From Ailurus styani (lineage: Eukaryota > Chordata > Mammalia > Carnivora > Ailuridae), in NCBI GenBank assembly GCA_002007465.1, contig LNAC01000136.1:2082840-2146839 (forward strand): a stretch of DNA of 64,000 nt. Reading direction: 5' to 3'. Position numbers and translations under genes: made by a program. Positions 23,056-35,218 of this stretch are shown one piece after another (positions within the stretch are counted from its first letter, which is position 1; each line of letters starts with the position of its first letter). The notes under the pieces were generated by a model. That model did no database searches. It saw only the letters and a list, made by a program, of their open reading frames with translations, and was not told the origin of the DNA.

Positions 23056-25340
23056 GTCCGCAAGTCAAGGCATAAACACCCCAGAAACAGTCTGTTTCCG
23101 AGTCTCCAGATCCCCTGTTGTCAAGAGGTGGCCCTGCCTGCATTCTTCTCATTTTACCTCACCCTCATGGTCACATTCCTTGGCCAAATTTTCTTTTTTT
23201 TCAATGACTTGCGCCTGGATTCAAGATTTTTCATGTCGTTTTCCCACTTGGCTCCTTCTGCTTGTCCTTCAGCTGTACCAGACACTTTCAGTGCACAGAA
23301 AGCCATCCAGAATAAACACCCCAAGTGTGTGTAACGTTTCTGAGTCGAGTAAATAGCCACCTCCCGCCAACCTCAAACGTGAACGAGAAAAACTTTGGAA
23401 TGTTGGGTCCGCAACAGGAAGAAGCCTCATCCGTAGAGTCGCCAGGTAGAGGTTATTTAGGCTGGACGCCTAAATAAAAAGCTGCTCCATACCTTTGTAT
23501 CCAAACACCAACCACACGTGACATGCTCTCAATACGGCCACACTTCTGGAATTCCAGATCGGCACTGTGCTCTCCTTTATTTATTTATTTTTCAAGCACT
23601 TTCTCTAAAGGAAACGTGAGTAGTGAGAAAAGAGTGAGGAGGGGGTGCGGCGGGAGGGCCAGGGAGAGTGGGAGAGTGGAAGGGAAAAAGGAACGGAGAG
23701 AAAAGAAACAAAAGCAGCCTCCCTCCCTCCCTCTCACCCTGCTTTCAGGGGAAAGTCCAGCTGGGTCATTTCAAGAGGAAGTTACTGTCACTGGTGGAAA
23801 TATTTAGGTGTAAATTACTGGAAAGATCTAAGGCAGGGTTTTCATCATTAAGAGAAGTCGCCGCATCAGGGAACGTGGAGGTCTCTCTTTAGAACGAAAA
23901 GGCAAAGACCACCAAGGAGTACGCAGTCTTGAAGAAAAATGATGTCCCGAAAACTGGAACCACATGGGGGAACCCCATTAATCACAACGTGTGCACGCAC
24001 ACTCTGACAGCGTAATTGAAAAGCCAAGTTGCGTGGAACAGTCGGCCTGTGTCATGGAGTCCAGAGGCTCTCTGTGGGAGAACGGAATAAAGTCTAGAGG
24101 TTTTGATTCCGACTTAAAGCAAGTCTCCAAATTTGGTTTTCATCCCGGGGGTGCATCTCACGTGCTCCAGATTCCCTCAGTTCACCACCCAAATCAGAAA
24201 CAGAATGCTCCTCCACGCAACTTCCCAGATCGCTCAAGAAAAGATCCACCCTGTCCGTCAGAGTGAGGGAAACAGGAGAGGACACCAGGTCTTGAACCAG
24301 ATCAAAGCTATTCTGGTCGGCAAATTAGACGTTTGGCCTGTCTCAGGATGAAGAGCAGTTTTGGGGACGCCAACACGTTCGGGGTGTCCTCTGTGTTTGG
24401 TGAGAAGGGGTGGGCGGTGTTCAGGTCTAATCACACTCCCTCTGAGCAGGACCCTGGCTTTTTCTCATCCAAAGCTCTTATTTCCTATTATTTCACATTT
24501 CATTAGTTGGGCTGATTGGATCTTTTATTCCAGCCTGTTGAGGAAATTCTCCAGGGAACCACAGCTCAGACTGACTTTGGCCATGAGTGACAAGTCCTAA
24601 TAGCAACCGTGCAGTTAAGAGTTTCTATCTCCCTGATATCTGTGATCAGTTTTATTTTGAAGGTGCCATATTGTCTCCTATCTGTTAAAAGAGCAACCGA
24701 GCAGATATTTTTAAAACATGAAATGATTCCACTGTCTGTTAGGTTGAATTTGTTTCTGGTGTGGAGTTTGATTTGGATTAGAAATGTGCCAGAAAAGCTG
24801 TTTCAAACACAGCAATGGGGGATGAAGGCAGAAAATAAATCTTCAATGTGTCAATGAATAAAACAGAAGAAGCTGATTTATTAAGCACAGCAAAATAAAA
24901 TGGAATGGAGGACCATTAACGCTCTCTGGGTTCGACCGAAGTCTGGTCTAAAATCCCATCGTGACGGAGGCGGCCACGCAATGCTCCAGTCGTGTGTTGC
25001 TACGGGAATCTCGAGACTGTCAATCATTTCTGCATTTCCAACATGCTCAGCTCCATGCTAGGCAGGGAGCAGAAGCACAGTATTTATTGGCTAAGTTGAA
25101 TTATTAACATCAAGCTCCCTCCGACTCTACTTTAAGCTCCCCCAATTATTAGGAAGGACTTCAAGGGTTTTTGTTTTTTGGGTTTTTTTTTGGTCCAATC
25201 TCCCAATAAAACTCAGAAGCTACCTACAAAAGGTATGTGTGCATATGCGTACATATAATCCAGGGGTTAAGGTACAGCTCTCCCTCACCATCGCAGTTGC
25301 TGCCCCAAGCTAGATGGCTTCGAAAACCATCACCACTTGC

Positions 25341-25386
25341 AACAGGGGGGGATGACATGCAACAGGGGGGGATGACATGCAACAGG
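25341..25386 (+). repeat. 20-bp minisatellite, 2.3 copies
   Basis: Unit AACAGGGGGGGATGACATGC is repeated exactly twice and followed by a partial third copy (AACAGG). Confidence 0.93.
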
Positions 25387-25757
25387 TGTTCACAAGTGTG
25401 CACACGCACATGTGTGTATAAAACTATTTAAATCCACAGGACCTCTGCGTGCAAGGTATACAATGAACTCAGGGAATGGGAGACTCCGAGGGACCAACTT
25501 GCCTAAGGACATGTAGCTACTAAAGAGCTGGGTAAGTGGTGGAGCATTAAATCCTGACATGGTCCCAAAAGGAAAAGCTGAGTTACAGGGGGTGGCCGTC
25601 CGTGAGAGCGAGGTGGGCCATTCCAGACCACTGCTGGCAATGGCGGTGGAACTGGCCTTGAGACCCAGCTCCCAACAGCAAGCAGGCATCGGCGCTCTCA
25701 TTCAGGCCACCGTGGAAATGAGAACTTTTGTGGAATAAACTGTCCTTTCCTCTTTTT

Positions 25758-25960
25758 TTCTTTTTAAGAGTTTACTTGAGCGAGAGAGAGTAAATGAGAG
25801 AAAGCAAGCACAAGCAGGAGGGGGGGAAGAGCAGAGGGAGAGAGGGAGAAGCAGACTCCCCACTGAGCAGGGTGCCCGATGCGGGGCTCAAACCCAGGAG
25901 CCCAGGATCATGACCTGAGCCGAAGGCAGACACTTAACCGACTGAGCCACCCAGGCGCCC
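25758..25960 (-). mobile_element. CAN-SINE, minus orientation, 18-bp target-site duplication
   Basis: The reverse complement carries GGGGCGCCTGGGTGGCTCAG and GGTCATGATCCTGGG. The perfect repeat ctgtcctttcctcttttt lies at 25740-25757 and 25961-25978. The perfect duplication suggests a fairly recent insertion. Confidence 0.95.
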
Positions 25961-26866
25961 CTGTCCTTTCCTCTTTTTGAACATTCTCAAGAGACGACGT
26001 GTCCAACTTCCAAACACACTACACACATCTGGGTTTGCTAGTCTTCTGCTTGAAAAATAATGACATTCCTCAAATCAAAAGAAGAAACAGAGAGATGATA
26101 GAAATCAACCGAGCATGAATGGTAGCCGCGCTCGAATAATGATTTGGGTGGCGGAAGAGGGCGGGAGTAGGCAGCGAGATGTTTCTGCAAGGAAAGAGAA
26201 TGCGTAGCTGCTTAGGAACATTGAAAGCAAGAAGAGAATTCCTCCACGTGGACTTGGTCGCTTAGTCCAAGCCTGAGATACCCCAGGCGTCAAGTTTGTT
26301 TTGAACACAAATAAATAACATGACGTCGGGAGAGGGCTGAGCAGAGCGTATATTCTCAAGCCTTGGCTCCAAGGACCCCTCCCAGGAGGAACCCCATCAC
26401 TGCCATGTTCCAATCTGGAAGACAAATGACTAGAGGAAAAAGGGCAAAGGTTGAACTAGTCCCCAAAGAAAGGGATAATTTAATGATGGGAGGGGTTGGG
26501 GCGAGAGGGAAGCTCTATTCCCCAAACAGAACTGGGGAGACATTTCAGGAGGCAGCGAAGGGTTACAGACGGGCTCTCTAACGCTCTTGGACCTGAAGAA
26601 AGGTTGTAGGTACAACTTCATCACGTAGCAAGAGTCCTGTGGGCCACTTCGTATGCCAAATATTTTATTGCCGAATACCCTTTGCCTTTCACCAACCTAC
26701 CAGAAGAAGGCGCTTCTCTTAAAGAAACAGCATCTCCCCGTCTTCCTGTAGCTATATAAACAACTTGGGAAGCTCGCATCCTTCCCAATGTCTGATGGTG
26801 ATTTATGCACAAACATTTACTCAGCTCAAGCTCTGGGAAGGAAAGGCAAAGTCTTCAGCCTCACGT

Positions 26867-26917
26867 AGTTTCCAATCTGGTTTTTCAAAAACAGTTTCCA
26901 ATCTGTTTTTCCAAAAC
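26867..26917 (+). repeat. 25/26-bp tandem duplication
   Basis: Two adjacent units each begin AGTTTCCAATCTG and end CAAAAC, differing by one indel and a base change. Confidence 0.88.
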
Positions 26918-27499
26918 AGACAGCAAGAAAACATGCAATGTCCCAAGTTGCTCTAAGGACAAGAGAAAGGAAATTGAACAGATAGAAAGAGGGAGGAAGG
27001 GGAGTGCTCTGATTTTAAGGGAGGTGAGAAAGAAAATCCTCCTTGAAGTGATACTCTAGAAGAGCTATCTTAAATGCTATCTGGAGAACGGTGTCTTAAC
27101 AGACGACACTTGTCGCAAGACAGAGAGCCCTGGCGTAGAGGTCCCACAAACATCATAACCTCGGGGAGCTCAGCGCCGATACCGTGCCGCAGGACCCCGC
27201 AACCCAGACCAGCAAAGAGCTGCAGGTCTTAGGGGATTGTGAGAAGGTCTTACGGTGTGAGAATTAAACTAAATCTGCCAAGTAGTGAAAAATAATAGAT
27301 ACCTATATGTTCTCTCTGTATGAACACACACATATACATATACACGTGTGTGTGTATTTTATCACTGTGAAAACAATCCCAAACAGGCAAGAGCAGCACC
27401 CTTGCTCTCAGACGCCTCCAGAGCAGATGTCCTTTGAAAGTATGCAGAGCACATCCGTGTACTGGTTACTGGATGGGCTTGGGTATCCACCCTGACTTT

Positions 27500-27690
27500 G
27501 GTGGAAATCCAGGCTCTACCACTTACTGCCTACGTTTCTTTTACCCTTTCAAGCACTAGTGTCCTCATCTTTAAAGGCAGGACAGTACCTGGTCATCCTG
27601 GGTAGAGTTTTGAGGATTCTAGGAGATAATGCATTTAATATGCACAGCCCAGTACCTGGAACTAATTAGAAGAATAACAAAAATGCCATC
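27500..27690 (+). mobile_element. MIR SINE, plus orientation
   Basis: CCAGGCTCTACCACTTACTG, GTGTCCTCATCTTTAAAGGC, TTTGAGGATTCTAGGAGATA and CAGCCCAGTACCTGGAACTA match the MIR in order. Confidence 0.75.
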
Positions 27691-28707
27691 CTTATGCCAT
27701 GTTAATATCAAGGTGAATGCATGACATATTCGCCATGGAATAAGATGTATGCATTATTGTTAATAAAAACATACTATTGGATCACATGGCTTTAGAATAG
27801 CCAGTCACTTCAACTGATTTCTACTTAGCTTACAGGGAGCTTCTCATTGTAGTAGTCTTGATATTTTGGATGCTTCCCTTGGCGTAAAGAGATATAAGGC
27901 CATGACTGATCTGAATCTGTTAAAGCATGAATGAAATTCCAAGGTCCACGACTGTACTAACAGCAGGGGCAGGAAACCAAGAGACAGAGATCTGGCTGTT
28001 TTGAAACCCAGGGCAAGGTTTTCGTGCTTGGATACCATGACAAGACGTTCTGTTGAGGACAAGGGAAATGTATTCAAAAGAAGTGCTTTTCCAGAAGCAG
28101 AGGGATCTTTCCTCTCTTCTAAATCCTTGGCATCTGCCTGGGTCAAATCACAAAGGTGCTCTACAAATAAGACATGACAACCGTGCTCTCCCGAAGAAGC
28201 TGCCAGTGGCGCAAGGAAATGAATGGCCTGGGGAGGAGAGCCCCAGAACAAAGGGAACAGACACTGCCGTTCCTGCAACACTCAATCACAAGGCCACGGC
28301 CAGGAAGCGGGCATCTCTGAGGGACCAAGGGCATCTGGTTCAAAGCCTGGTGAAGAAAAGGTCCCAGGCACGATGCAGGATTATTTGTCATTCTGACATC
28401 TAGAAGGAAAAGGGGTCAGCTGGACCAGAAAAGTCTGACGTCGTTGCCAACTCTACTCATGTTCAAACTGTTAACACGTTCATGATCAAAGTGCCTTTCT
28501 TTACGGGGTAGGTGGTACAGACCGCAGTATCTTGCAGATTGGAAAAACAGACGTGCAACGAGAGTCCCGATTAACGATAGTTGGAAAAATGGCCAGCCTC
28601 GCCTCCCAGGATGCAGAACGGGACACAGTCCTAGGGAAGAGTGGTACCAGCCACTTCTGAGTGGCTCGTTGCACCGGTGCGGTGTGAATCCCTTATGTCC
28701 GGCAACT

Positions 28708-28830
28708 CATCTTCCCCCCAAATCAATGAAGCTGGTGAGGGTTTTACCTGCATTTTACAGATGGCATAACCAAGACTCTGTGAGGCTCACTGAGCCACTG
28801 AGACATGTGTCTGAAGCTAGAGACTCTAGC
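28708..28830 (-). mobile_element. MIR fragment, minus orientation
   Basis: CCTGCATTTTACAGATGGCA and CTGTGAGGCTCACTGAGCCA are MIR core sequence in reverse. The fragment is short. Confidence 0.5.
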
Positions 28831-29754
28831 TTGGAAGAACTACCAAACCTCCTCTCCAGTTTATGGGGATCTGGGGAGTCATGCAAAATAAAGAGACTCT
28901 AAGAACCAGCTGGAGAAAAATTACTAACACATTGCTGTGATGAACATGGGAGAAAGAGATCAAACAGAAGGTAGAAATAAGTTTCAGTTAAATATATAAA
29001 GTGAGTCAGTAAAGGTTTGGATATCAAGTAGGAAGAAAGTGAAGTCTATGACGGACTGGATTCACCCAGTGACTGGATCATTCTGTCCGTCCCCGGGAGA
29101 ATCCTAAATGACCACCTGTCATTGGGGGGCGGGGGGCAGTCATAGCAGTGACCACAGATTAACAGCATGATGGGGGCCCAGCAATGTCAGGTCTGGGGAG
29201 TAAATCTCACATAAGGATTTTGAGGTCCCTCTGTCCATACTGAGTTCTCCCATCCAGGACCCAGAAAACCCTTCCTTCTCCTTTGAGATTTTGCCACTGG
29301 ATTGTACATTTCTCTTAAGAAAGGCATTTATGGAACTTCACAACTCTCCCTCCACGGCAACCATCCCATAAGCAAAACAAGAGTTGATGGGCATATTCAC
29401 TTTGAAGCAATGGCAAGTTTGTCTTCAGACCTGAGAGGTACAGGAAGAGAACTCTTATTCTAGAAAGTTCTGTCAGGATTTTTATGGTGCAGAACTGATG
29501 GATGCAACTCAGTTTGAGAGGACCGTGACCCTGAGTACTAAGAGACAGCAAATCTGAGGGCATAAGGGGTACTGCTAGATTATAACATTTTCATCATGAA
29601 GGTAAAACATGGAACATCACTTTTCATTACAAAAGCCAGGAAACTGAGAAATTTGTCACTTCTGCATTTTCTCCTTTTATATTTTACTTTGTACTGCAGG
29701 GTTATGTTTACTAATGAATGATGGAAGTACTTAAGGGTGGATTCATGCATGTGG

Positions 29755-29955
29755 TTTTTTTTTTTTTTAAGATTTTACTTATTTATTTAAGAGAGACAGA
29801 GAGAGAGACAGAGCACAAGCAGAGGGAGAAACAGGGAGGGAGAAGCAGGACCCCCCTGAGCAGGGAGCCAACACGGAACTCGATCCCAGGACTCTGGGAT
29901 CATGACCTGAGCTGAAGGCAGGTGCCTAACTGAATGAGCTACCCAGGCATTGTCC
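29755..29955 (-). mobile_element. CAN-SINE, minus orientation, head mutated
   Basis: The plus strand shows TTTTTAAGATTTTACTTATT, a GA-rich tract, and GATCCCAGGACTCTGGGATC ahead of ATGACCTGAGCTGAAGGCAG. The tRNA head is diverged (GAGCTACCCAGGCATTGTCCC). It lies 1.2 kb downstream, in gene sense, of the 213-bp PCSK5 exon. Confidence 0.9.
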
Positions 29956-30427
29956 CAGTGCACACGTTTTTTAATCCAGTTATTGTGAAGGAATTAGGAA
30001 AAGATAGGGGCAGATGGGATACGTATATGGGTAGGTACTTTCTATTTAAATCAATCAAAAAACTGCAACTAAAGAAGTTAGTAAAAAATAGCTGGGAAGT
30101 CACACATGACAATTACATATAAGCAGGAATCAAGAAGAACCAAAAGGATGTGGATAAAACACTACATAAAGCGAGGAGTATCCAATCACCTGTATTTCCA
30201 CCGCTGTATAAAAGTCAAATGTGACCCAAATTTCCATGAATCTCTAAGACTTGAGAGCACGGTCTTAGCCACAGCCTAAAAAGTGTCAAGGAAAGCAGCC
30301 TAACTCCACTTTAGAAAGAAAAACTCTGAGACAGTTTATAAAACTGTGATGAAGAGCAAAGTGCAAAGGTGTTTGAAGTTTCCCATCAGAGACATAGCGC
30401 TGGGCACCCGAAAAGCCAGAACCTTCC

Positions 30428-30600
30428 TTGAGGGGTCAAGTAGTGTGCAAAGTGCTTTTTATTTACTTCATCATCATTTCTGAAATAACTCCATAAGCTA
30501 TGTGATCCTAAATGCTCACATTTTACAAATAAGGATGTTGAGACAGAAAAATTAAGTAACAGGTCTAAAGTTACCCAGCTTATAACAAATAGCTCAATCG
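30428..30600 (-). mobile_element. MIR SINE, minus orientation
   Basis: GTGCAAAGTGCTTTTTATTT, CACATTTTACAAATAAGGAT and AAAGTTACCCAGCTTATAAC follow the reversed MIR order. Confidence 0.68.
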
Positions 30601-30834
30601 TCAACGAAACCCAAGCAAGCCAGGCGGGCTACCTGAAGACTTAGTTTGCTGTGTGCACAGAGAGCAGGGCGTGTGGGGAAGCAGGTGACACAGGACGTCT
30701 CTGCTTTTCATTCATGCAAGTTGGTCCCTCCGCAGTAGAAAGGCGCCTTTTGACAGGGTGAGCTCACACTGAATTAGTCATCAGCACTTTGAAACCAAAG
30801 CACTGAAGGTAACTTTTGAAGGCAGTGCAAGGAA

Positions 30835-30930
30835 AGGGTGACAAGGGAACTGGGCTGAGAGTCAGAGCTCATCTCTCCTCTGCCACTAACTCACAAGGTC
30901 AGTGTGGACCATTCATCTGTCTTCAATAAA
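30835..30930 (+). mobile_element. MIR fragment, plus orientation
   Basis: GGGCTGAGAGTCAGAGCTCA with TCTGCCACTAACTCACAAGG and CATTCATCTGTCTTCAATAA matches the first half of MIR. It lies about 240 bp from the 213-bp exon donor. Confidence 0.55.
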
Positions 30931-31168
30931 ACTGAAGCTTACTTACGTCTAAGACCACTTCCAATGCTGGAATGTAATAAATAACCCGGACAGGCAAGTT
31001 CAAGGAATTGGTGATAAAATGACAACATTTACAAATACTTGGACTGAGCAAGCAGCTCACTCCTATATTACTCGTATATTGCTTGTGCATGAGTTTATGG
31101 TTCTTCCTTTGTCTTTCATCGGGAAAGATAAAGGAATAAATTGCGACAAACACTCAAGTGTTACATAC

Positions 31169-31381
31169 TATTTTCTTGTCGTATGACTCTCCGCTGCTGT
31201 ACGTGGTGGCCAGTGTGGACGAACACTCTTCCAGGTACCAAGGCTTCTTCCCACTCTCGGCCGTGCTGCTGATGGAGATGGTGTAGATGCTGTTGGTGTA
31301 GCCGTCACAGGAACAGTGGTCTTTGCTCCTTCCACCGTTTCCCGAGGCCCAGACAAACACAGAGCCGAGGCCTCTCCGCCC
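31169..31381 (-). CDS. PCSK5: PCSK5 exon with oxyanion-hole Asn (213 bp)
   Basis: This exon is exactly 71 codons and phase 0 at both ends, running from [17 protein letters not shown] to [10 protein letters not shown]. Asn in WASGNGG is the oxyanion-hole residue (Asn315). DHCSCDGY carries Cys323, which by furin homology pairs with Cys353 in YLEEC. Asp321 and Glu351 align with furin Asp301 and Glu331, which bind the second calcium ion together with the Asp278 equivalent in the preceding exon. Asp326 aligns with the S1-pocket Asp306 of furin. The acceptor is tttctgtttgtgaacag and the donor is GTATGT. Because the exon is phase 0-0, skipping it would keep the frame but remove the oxyanion residue. 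Confidence 0.97.
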
Positions 31382-31544
31382 CTGTTCACAAACAGAAAAA
31401 GTTAAATGATAGAAGACACAGATCACAGACTCTAGATGCAGAGATCAATAGCAACAGGGCACATCAAATATTTGTAGGAGGGGTGTGATGTTATTTTAGT
31501 AATATGCTGGATGCAAGCTGTTTTTTGAGGTAAGAAGAATGTTT

Positions 31545-31749
31545 TTATTTTTTATATATATTTTTTAGAGAGAGAAATAGAGCATGAGCATGTGGGGGGG
31601 GGGAGGGAGAGGCAGAGGGAGAGAATCTTAAGTAGACTCTGTGTTGAGCATGGAGCCTGACCTAGGACTCGATCTCATGACCCTGTGATCATGACCTGAG
31701 CTGAAGTCAAGATCTAGGTGCTTCAATGACTCAGCCACCCAGGTGACCC
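31545..31749 (-). mobile_element. Diverged CAN-SINE, minus orientation
   Basis: GAGCCTGACCTAGGACTCGA and GATCATGACCTGAGCTGAAG are followed by CAGCCACCCAGGTGACCC at the head. It contains a G-run at about 31592-31602. It lies 164 bp from the acceptor of the 213-bp PCSK5 exon, in the upstream intron. Confidence 0.88.
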
Positions 31750-31861
31750 AAGAGGAGTTGTTTTCAGAAACTAAAATAATCTAGATGTAATGTACAGCCT
31801 GGTGACTCCAGTTAACAATCCTGTATTATTTGAAAGTCACTAGAAGAATAGATCTTAAAAG

Positions 31862-32057
31862 AAACGCCTGGGTGGCTCAGCCAGTTAAGTGGCTGCCTTC
31901 AGCTTAGTCATGATCCCAGGGTCCTGGGATCAAGTCCCACATCGGGCTCCTTGCTCAGCAGGGAGCCTGTTTCTCTCTCTGCCTCTGCCTGCCACTCTGC
32001 CAGCTTGTGCTCTCTCCCTCTCTGACAAATAAATAAATAAAATCTTAAAAAAAAAAG
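31862..32057 (+). mobile_element. CAN-SINE with 17-bp target-site duplication
   Basis: The head is AAACGCCTGGGTGGCTCAGC and the tail AAATAAATAAATAAAATCTT. The perfect repeat agaatagatcttaaaag is at 31845-31861 and 32058-32074. It is in the opposite orientation to the copies at 31545-31749 and 29755-29955. Confidence 0.95.
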
Positions 32058-32289
32058 AGAATAGATCTTAAAAGTTCTCATCACTAGAAAAAAAATGTAA
32101 CTCTGCATGGTAATGGATCCTAACTAGATCCACTGTAGTACTCATTTCTCAATATACACAAATACCAAAGCAGCATTTTGTACACTTGAATATGTCAATT
32201 ATATCCCAATAAAAAACCCTAAAATAATCCTTTTCACATCTCATAGTCACAGAAGTCACAAGAGCACCCGTGATGTCAATGAGAGGGCT

Positions 32290-32600
32290 AACATTCCCTA
32301 GGTACCCACCATAGACCAGGCACAATTGTAATAGTTTTATATGAATCAGACTAAACTCTTCCAACAGCCCTATGGGAATGGTATAATTTGTCCCCATTAC
32401 ACAGCTAACTACATTAGCTGTAGTTACGACAGACCTATACTAGGCCTATGACTCCTCATCCACATGAAATGGTGCTCTTCCGCTCCCTCAGTTGACATAT
32501 GAGCAACATGAGGTGTGGAGAGGTTGGTTGATTTATCCTTAGGTCACATCGCTGGTGAGGAGCAGAATCAGGGACGATGTGCCTTCCAGAGCTGAGCCTC
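32290..32600 (-). mobile_element. MIR SINE, minus orientation, interrupted
   Basis: CACCATAGACCAGGCACAAT, CAACAGCCCTATGGGAATGG and TGTCCCCATTACACAGCTAA give one half. GGTGTGGAGAGGTTGGTTGA and AGGTCACATCGCTGGTGAGG give the other half, after about 90 unrelated bases. Confidence 0.6.
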
Positions 32601-33917
32601 CCCTATGTATGCAATGGACACTAATTATGAAGGACGTCAATGGATGCTCCCAGAAATAAAACAAAATTTCAAGATTAAGTATGTTTGGGAAACTCTAAGT
32701 TAAGCAAAATGAAACATATTCCCCTGCTGTGGAACTTAAAAAGTGACTGCTCATTGCAAACTCTATGGTAGATACAATCCGATGTTTTCTTCCAAACATA
32801 TTTCATGGTGGATACCTTCTTCCACCCGATCCATGAAATTTTTCTTACAAGGCTAGGAGATGGGGTTACAATCTTTATGCCAAACTTGGCATTCATCTGC
32901 AGAGTTTACTGAGGTCAGAAAATAATTAAGGAGAAGAAGCAAAGTAGAACATAGATGTACTGAAGCATAAGGACTATTTGGTTCCGGAAGATAAGATCTT
33001 CAGAAGATCTTTAGCCAAAGTGAAGTGTATTTCTCTGAAGAGCTGGAGCTGAATCCCTCAGAAATTTTACCTTTTTAAAACTGGAAGTCACACTGAAGGA
33101 CACGTAGGCTGAACCTATCCATTTGGTAATTAGAGAGAGAGAACCGAGGTCACTAGGTGGTGATGGCGGAACCTATTTTTTGCTTCCAGGCCCTAGCTTT
33201 TATGGTCTCAGGTGGAAGGAAAGTAGTTGGGATGCGGTTTTGGAATTTCTGGTAAAAGAGCCAAGGAAAGAGAGACGAAAAAGAATTTGAAATATCCTTG
33301 ATAAACTGCTTCTGATCTTGAAACCTCAAGAAACAGAATATTTATGACATGATTTGACCTGAACGTAGATTTCTTTTTGTCTTTCAAAGTGGAAAAATGC
33401 AATATGATCACACAGGAATGGGAAAAATTCGTGAAGAGAGAGGGAGAGAAAGTTCTGGATGCTACTGCCACTAGACAGCTGGGTCTGGTTTACCATCCTT
33501 CAGTTTGTCATCAAAATATTCATGAAATATGCAGAAGGATGAAAAATTCACCAAGCCATCATAAATGAAGGATTTTGTTCAATGCTTTGTAAATCTCTAG
33601 AAGGAATTACTCCTCGCTATGGTGTAGATGGCCAGTCTGAGAAACTCTGGTGACTGACTCATACCCTCACCTCAGAGAGAGAACATCACAGCCAGAGAAG
33701 GAAGGGTCCAATTCATCATCAATATGGACCCTCTCTATCACACACTGAGGGGCTGTGTTGCTGGCAAAAAGCATGGTCACATTGTAGCTTTATCTGACAG
33801 GTCAACAGAACGTATGACATAAGCAAGAACACTCCTGGTTTAAACAGCACTGGAACAGATAATAGATTAAGAAACATGAAACCACGAAAAATCACATCTG
33901 GCACAATCACATATACA

Positions 33918-33943
33918 CACCCATTCAAAATTATGAATGGGTG
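33918..33943 (+). repeat. Perfect 10-bp inverted repeat
   Basis: Arms CACCCATTCA and TGAATGGGTG are separated by AAATTA. Confidence 0.85.
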
Positions 33944-34389
33944 CCAATGTGTAAAACTCCCTGAAAAGGTATTTAAAAATGTACTTGGTTTTAAAAGACT
34001 ATTTAAAAAGAAAATATTTAGAAGGTACTTTTGACAATGTAATTACAAATGGAGGGTACAAAATGACGTAATATGGTCTCAATTTAGAAAAAAAAAAATG
34101 TATGTGTGCCTGCGTGTGTTTAAAAAGTTAATGTGTAGAAAGTGAAATGCATAAAGTTACCATAAAGCGACAATGTAACAGAACTTAATTCTGTTTGGTA
34201 AGATTAGGAAAGATTTTTTTTTTCTTTTTCATACCATCCTTCCATGACCATATATGATTTTTATTAACAGAAACAAATGCATTTATTTCCCTCTTAAGAG
34301 GGGAAGAAACACAGGGCCAATTCTTAAGAGATAATTTTTACTTTATGATCACAAGAGGTTTTACACACAGAAGGTTCATTGTGCACTAA

Positions 34390-34565
34390 AGAGACTAACA
34401 TTTATAGACACTTATTATGCACCAAGCACTGTACAAACATTATTCTGCATGATTCAAGTCTGTATCATCATTTCACAGATGGGTAAACTAGGGCTCAGAA
34501 ATGCTCATGAACGCTAGAGCTAGACCTTGAAATCCAACTAGAGCTAAAGCCTGTGCCCTTAGCGC
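34390..34565 (-). mobile_element. MIR SINE, minus orientation
   Basis: ATAGACACTTATTATGCACC with AAGCACTGTACAAACATTAT, then CATTTCACAGATGGGTAAAC and CTAGAGCTAGACCTTGAAAT, in MIR order. Confidence 0.72.
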
Positions 34566-35188
34566 TCAACAATAATCTTCTTTTGGGCAAAAAGAAGGCT
34601 AGTGGTTGCTCTACTGTTTTTAGCCAAAGCTCCAGTGTCTTCATTGAAGTTTGGCTTTCGAACCTAAGAGCAGACCAGGCTCCAAGTTCTTTCCAGACTT
34701 GGTGGCAGGATTCAAATGATAAAGAGAGGATACATGCATGGTCCTGAGCACTCTCAGGAAGCAGGACTTAGGTTCAGCTGCAAAATTCTGCCTCGAAATC
34801 CCAACCTGACTGGGGCTCCCTCAGAAGGAGGACCACAAGTCACTCCATCATGGCGGCATCCAGAAGGGACACCACTGTGAAGGAAACAGGACATTATTAT
34901 GGAGTCTTTTGGAGATCCGCTGGGCTGACAGAATGACTGGCTGAAAGAACTGTGGGTTGTCACTGCTCTGGAAATGTCCTTTGCAGATAGAAGTGACATC
35001 CCTCTCTCAAAGATCATTTGAGGGAATTATTTTATAGCTGGGTATGGTGAAGGGAAACAAACAAAAGACAGTGTGAGATCAATAACTATCCCAACCCCCA
35101 TAGGATAGAAAGAAGCTGGGGAGTTTGGGGGGGGGTTGTCACTGGAACCAGAAAGAGAGGGGCTAGTACAAGTTGAGACATGACTAGG

Positions 35189-35218
35189 GGACATACCAAC
35201 CAAGGACATACCAACCAA
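35189..35218 (+). repeat. 15-bp tandem duplication
   Basis: Unit GGACATACCAACCAA occurs twice with no mismatch. Confidence 0.9.

Larger units (their letters stand above)
20714..31168 (-). other. PCSK5 intron, about 10.5 kb
   Basis: This is a complete intron between the 213-bp and 101-bp exons (GTATGT donor at the 31168 side, TTCCAG acceptor at the 20714 side). It contains an L1 3' fragment (22441-23055), two minus-strand CAN-SINEs, MIR fragments, and short tandem duplications at 21266, 25341 and 26867. Stretches without an assigned element are 20714-22440, 23056-25739, 25979-27490, 27695-28700, 28835-29750 and 29960-30425. The stretch 23620-23750 is purine-rich and then pyrimidine-rich. Confidence 0.9.

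Noticed and set aside
22873..23356. Two overlapping plus-strand frames of about 150 codons
   Set aside because: They begin within an L1 3' UTR and show no protein family features.
25341..25386. Direct repeats as a possible CRISPR array
   Set aside because: Units are adjacent with no spacers, and the sequence is from a mammalian genome.
27844..28281. 145-codon minus-strand frame
   Set aside because: It has no domain, no exon-like boundaries with consensus sites in frame, and the surrounding PCSK5 exons continue on the same strand, making this intron.
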